Assembly: GCF_000374085.1 (NCBI RefSeq)
Contig: NZ_KB893583.1
Coordinates: 1 to 43,310 of the forward strand
Reading direction: 5' to 3'
DNA length: 43,310 nucleotides
From: Spirosoma spitsbergense DSM 19989
GTDB taxonomy: Bacteria > Bacteroidota > Bacteroidia > Cytophagales > Spirosomataceae
Below, piece after piece: positions 40,937-43,310 of this stretch. Positions within the stretch are counted from its first letter, which is position 1; every line of letters starts with the position of its first letter. Position numbers and translations under genes: made by a program. The notes under the pieces are model-generated. The model had not been told where the DNA came from. It did no database searches and was given only the letters and a program-made list of their open reading frames with translations.

Positions 40937-41791
40937 TTACTTCTTTGCCGAAGCAATCAGGTCATTGGCCATTTTTACATAGTCTGCATTTTTGGCTTCC
41001 GTTGCCAGGGTAACGGTTTTTTCAGCGCTGGCAATGGCATTGTCTTTTTGGTTTAATTTCAATTCAATCCTGGATTTCAGCAGCATGATCCAGAACGCTT
41101 TCGGATTTTGTTCCGTGGCTTTGGTCACCCAGCCAAGTGCCTGTTTCAAATCCCGGTTGGTATCGTAGTAGTAACTGGCGGCCTCAAAATAAGCGGGCTT
41201 GTCCGACGCCATCGAAGCCTCAATGTTCTTCACGATTATTGGATCGACATCGGCGGTAATGGTAACGGGAACGCGGGTTTTATCCCACATAATTTCCAGT
41301 ACGGCCGAGTTGGGCAGAATATCGGCCAGGTTGATGGTAAAGGTCTCTGCCTTGTTGGCCAGCGTAGTCGGTTTCACCTGAACCCGTACTACTTCGTTCT
41401 CTTTTTTGTAATCACCCACGTTAGCCCCCAGGTTCAGGTCTTTGGACAGCATGACATCCCAGGTGGTTTTCCCCGGAATGGTAAACAGGCCGTAGGTACC
41501 TGCTTTCACCTCTTTACCCTCCAGTTTCACATCGGACGAAAACGTAATTTTGGAGGTGGCATTGGCACCGGTACGCCATACTTTGTCGTAGGGGACCAGA
41601 TCACCGAAAATGGCCCGACTTTTCACTGCCGGTCGGGAGTATTCGAGGGTGATATCGCCCAGGGCGAAACTCTGTTTGGTGGTTTGCAGCGGGCTGGCAG
41701 CCGGTACTTTAAGCTGTGCCTGTGCGGTAGCGAGTGTACAAAGCGTCAGCAGAATGGCCCCGGCTATTGCGGGTAAATGTAGTTTCTTCAT
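40937..41791 (-). CDS. Secreted DUF2911 protein with C-terminal TPR-like helices
   Basis: This 284-residue protein has a signal peptide (MKKLHLPAIAGAILLTLCTLATAQAQ). The DUF2911 domain (about residues 30-170) carries its usual motifs: ALGDITLEYSRPAVKSRAIFG, VPYDKVWRTGANATSKITFS and KAGTYGLFTIPG. The last 90 residues are helical repeats (AASYYYDTNRDLKQALGWVTKATEQNPKAFWI) like TPR units. Function is unknown; the domain is common in Bacteroidota periplasmic or outer-membrane proteins. A TATCTTTG -7 box is found upstream on its strand (plus-strand 41840-41847), which supports the start at 41791. Confidence 0.9.
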   Translation of the reverse strand: MKKLHLPAIAGAILLTLCTLATAQAQLKVPAASPLQTTKQSFALGDITLEYSRPAVKSRAIFGDLVPYDKVWRTGANATSKITFSSDVKLEGKEVKAGTYGLFTIPGKTTWDVMLSKDLNLGANVGDYKKENEVVRVQVKPTTLANKAETFTINLADILPNSAVLEIMWDKTRVPVTITADVDPIIVKNIEASMASDKPAYFEAASYYYDTNRDLKQALGWVTKATEQNPKAFWIMLLKSRIELKLNQKDNAIASAEKTVTLATEAKNADYVKMANDLIASAKK

Positions 41792-41839
41792 GATGAATAA
41801 ACGATGAAATTATTCCTTATGCGTTTAGTTTTTGAACGC

Positions 41840-41847
41840 CAAAGATA
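41840..41847 (-). promoter_or_regulatory. Candidate -7 element of the DUF2911 gene
   Basis: On the minus strand this reads TATCTTTG, an exact TAnnTTTG match, 48 bases before the ATG at 41791. No -33 box was found at the usual distance. Confidence 0.5.
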
Positions 41848-42089
41848 AGGTTTATTGCGCCAGGTATGCATCTTCCCGAATCAGGTACACGGCAAACGCA
41901 TGATATTTAAGTAAAGAGCTTTTTGAGGTAATTCACATCATAGGTGGCCTTCACCCGCCGTTTTTGTAAACTCAATTTATCCTTCTGCTGGCTGACTACT
42001 TGCAAGGCCAGTTTACGTAAAGTGGACAGGTTCTCTGGTCCATAACCCGTGCGTACCCAGCAGGAATCTTCCTTAAATGTAACATCCAA

Positions 42090-42108
42090 CGGGGCCGCCC
42101 GCGCGGTG
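42090..42108. repeat. GC-rich micro-insertion, copy A, in the transposase remnant
   Basis: CGGGGCCGCCCGCGCGGTG interrupts the conserved His-Trp-x-Leu-Asp-Val block of the transposase between TGG (Trp) and TTG (Leu), replacing a codon and shifting frame. Its first 11 bases equal those of copy B read on the other strand. Confidence 0.6.
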
Positions 42109-42881
42109 CCAGTGAAGATGGTTCTCAATACCCCAGTGACCTCTAGCTAACTTGCTGAAATATACCGCACTTTCTGGTAATTCATCACTGATATAGTACC
42201 GCGTTTGACGACTTTGTTTAGCTCCTTAGTAGCGAACCGACTCGATCTTGACCAACGTTTGCAAGCCAGACCAAGACTTTATAAAAGAAGCGTCGATACT
42301 GGAAGCCGCCGACAGAATAGAACAGGTGCGGGTTTCAAATCGACTCCGAGCATACTCCCATTCCTCTGATACTTCCTGTGCTTTAGACGCTTTGAAAGCA
42401 CATTCAACCTCTTCTAATAAAGCACCTTGATTCCCCTTTAGTGCTACCAAATAATGTCCTCTTTGTTGCCGAATTTGTCTCAATACGGCTATTTGACAGC
42501 CCATCGCATCAATCGTGACAACCGCATCGGTGATATCTAACTGAGCAATTAGGGGGGTAAAGCGTCAATTTCGTTACTCTTATCCTCTACTTTATGTTGG
42601 CCCACACATAAGCGATTCTCACCTACCCAAGCGTTGACAATAAATAAGCCACTCATGCCTTTCGAATGGGGTGATACTCCTCGAAGTTTTTTACCATCCA
42701 ATGCAATTTGTTTATGGGCCAGGATATCCAAAATGTCCTGCCCATACTTACCTAAAAGCTACCTAAGTGATTCAGAGTTAAGTAGTTGAAAAGTCCTGTT
42801 AAAGGTATCATGGGAGGGGATGCCATTGGGAAAATCCAGTAAATCTCCTAATTGTGAGCCTTTGGATTGAGCAAATAAAAC

Positions 42882-42898
42882 CGCACGGGGCGGCCCCG
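42882..42898. repeat. GC-rich micro-insertion, copy B, in the transposase remnant
   Basis: CGCACGGGGCGGCCCCG interrupts the block between DYEDM and VLFAQSKGSQL, shifting frame by 17 bases. Its reverse complement begins CGGGGCCGCCC, the same 11 bases as copy A. Its composition is far above the AT-rich surrounding transposase sequence. Confidence 0.6.
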
Positions 42899-43084
42899 CA
42901 TGTCTTCGTAATCCTGCCCATTGCTAAGGTAGGTGCAAATGCCAATTAAGAGAATATCCGATAAGCGATGCCTGCACTTTTTTGCTTGTCTAAAGTCCTT
43001 AATTTGTTGGAAGTATTCTTTGATCGGTTGGCTCATAGGGTCAAATCTACCCCTACTGTACCCTGCTAAAATTGGGATGAAAAA

Positions 43085-43134
43085 GGGAAAGTTGGATTTT
43101 TGTAGTTCTCAAGCTCCAAATATCCCCCTTTCCC
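43085..43134 (+). promoter_or_regulatory. Leader stem before the IS4-type transposase
   Basis: GGGAAAG (43085-43091) and CTTTCCC (43128-43134) are exact complements, with further imperfect pairing between them, and the right arm touches the ATG at 43135. Such structures in insertion sequences can hide the start from transcripts reading in from outside. Confidence 0.45.
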
Positions 43135-43310
43135 ATGAAGCAGAACTTCATTGACCAAATTACAACACTCCTGCATAAAGCACCAATTGTAGCCAATTTA
43201 GCCCGTAAAAAGTTCGTCGCTCAGTTTATTATTGGGCTCATAAAAAGCAGAAATACACAATTTTGTGAGATTGCACAACATCTGAACGACAAAGTCAAGT
43301 TAGCCTCCAA
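43135..43310 (+). CDS. IS4-type transposase, N-terminal part, cut by window end
   Basis: The last 176 bases encode 58 residues that begin MKQNFIDQITTLLHKAPI and continue ARKKFVAQFIIGLIKSRN and QFCEIAQHLNDKVKLAS without a stop. This is the usual start of a group of IS4-like DDE transposases common in Bacteroidota, which have VAQFI and EIAQHLN motifs. The catalytic residues lie beyond the window. The gene is not interrupted so far, unlike the neighbouring ISAs1 remnant, so this may be a younger insertion. Its left terminal repeat must lie between about 43060 and 43134 but cannot be fixed without the right end. Confidence 0.8.
   Translation, partial: MKQNFIDQITTLLHKAPIVANLARKKFVAQFIIGLIKSRNTQFCEIAQHLNDKVKLAS

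Larger units (their letters stand above)
41907..43036 (-). pseudogene. ISAs1-family transposase, broken by stops and frameshifts
   Basis: Reading across frames on the minus strand gives an almost complete DDE transposase. It opens MSQPIKEYFQQIKDFRQAKK (the associated N-terminal domain). NGIPSHDTFNRTFQLLN, IALDGKKLRGV (first Asp), VVTIDAMGCQIA (second Asp) and GHWGIENHLHW (Glu) follow in order, then LDVTFKEDSCWVRTGYGPEN and the C-terminus. Damage includes a 17-base GC-rich insertion at 42882-42898, an in-frame TAG at 42759-42761, a lost base in the C-run at 42552-42557, a stop after VKIESVRY (42226), and a 19-base GC-rich insertion at 42090-42108. It cannot be active as it stands. Confidence 0.88.
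41882..43065. mobile_element. Decayed ISAs1-like insertion sequence (ends tentative)
   Basis: The remnant transposase lies between two possible ends. On the left, CACGGCAAACGCATG (41888-41902), or the CAGGTACA just before it, resembles ISAs1 termini that begin CAGGG. On the right, minus-strand CAGGGTACAGTAGGGG ends at 43065. These two ends match each other poorly, and no clear target duplication is visible. The ends are therefore provisional. Confidence 0.45.

Noticed and set aside
40850..41056. Plus-strand open frame of 68 codons across the DUF2911 terminator
   Set aside because: It runs through a strong hairpin and into the end of the minus-strand gene, so it is a chance frame.

Overview
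The window looks like chromosome of a Gram-negative member of the Bacteroidota, order Cytophagales, most likely Spirosoma or a close relative. The evidence is a TonB-dependent receptor paired with a DUF4249 lipoprotein, a protein ending in a gliding-motility/type IX secretion (CHU_C-type) sorting domain, DUF3891 and DUF2911 proteins, Bacteroidota-type promoters (TTTG, about 20 bases, TAnnTTTG), and base composition near 50% G+C. I see no rRNA, tRNA or CRISPR array.

Layout. 1-6633: a Tat-exported TIM-barrel glycosidase-like protein, a DNA repair methyltransferase, a GHMP kinase, the decayed tail of a tannase-like gene, two adjacent glycosyltransferases and a DUF3891 protein. 6634-13828: a small secreted protein, metG, then a two-gene AAA ATPase plus TOPRIM-like module that resembles a split OLD-type defence system, an SDR epimerase and a large TPR protein. 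14057-22288: mostly housekeeping genes (outer-membrane barrel, MscS channel, cysteine desulfurase, OsmC, thyA, pentapeptide protein, and a PolX whose polymerase site looks dead). 22408-26925: TonB receptor, DUF4249 lipoprotein and a GT9 heptosyltransferase-like enzyme.

26983-33794 is the most interesting block: a ribosomally synthesised peptide system. A minus-strand operon encodes a complete type I exporter: a C39-peptidase ABC transporter, a TolC-like outer membrane protein and a HlyD-like adaptor. Divergent from it is a 65-residue precursor with a textbook double-glycine leader and a very basic core made of Lys-Ser-Asn-Lys-Gln repeats. A strong hairpin follows, then a protein kinase carrying an N-terminal PqqD-like (leader-recognition) domain. 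The simplest model is that the kinase binds the leader and phosphorylates repeat serines, after which the exporter trims the leader and secretes a cationic peptide. No lanthionine cyclase or lyase is present, so this does not fit a standard lanthipeptide class.

33907-41791: a 41-residue membrane protein, the gliding-motility-domain protein, a fasciclin protein, a disordered acidic protein, two convergent L,D-transpeptidases of different families whose 3' ends overlap, an EcsC protein and a DUF2911 protein. 41880-43310 is an insertion-sequence pile-up: a decayed ISAs1-type transposase carrying two related GC-rich micro-insertions, and the start of an IS4-type transposase cut by the window end.
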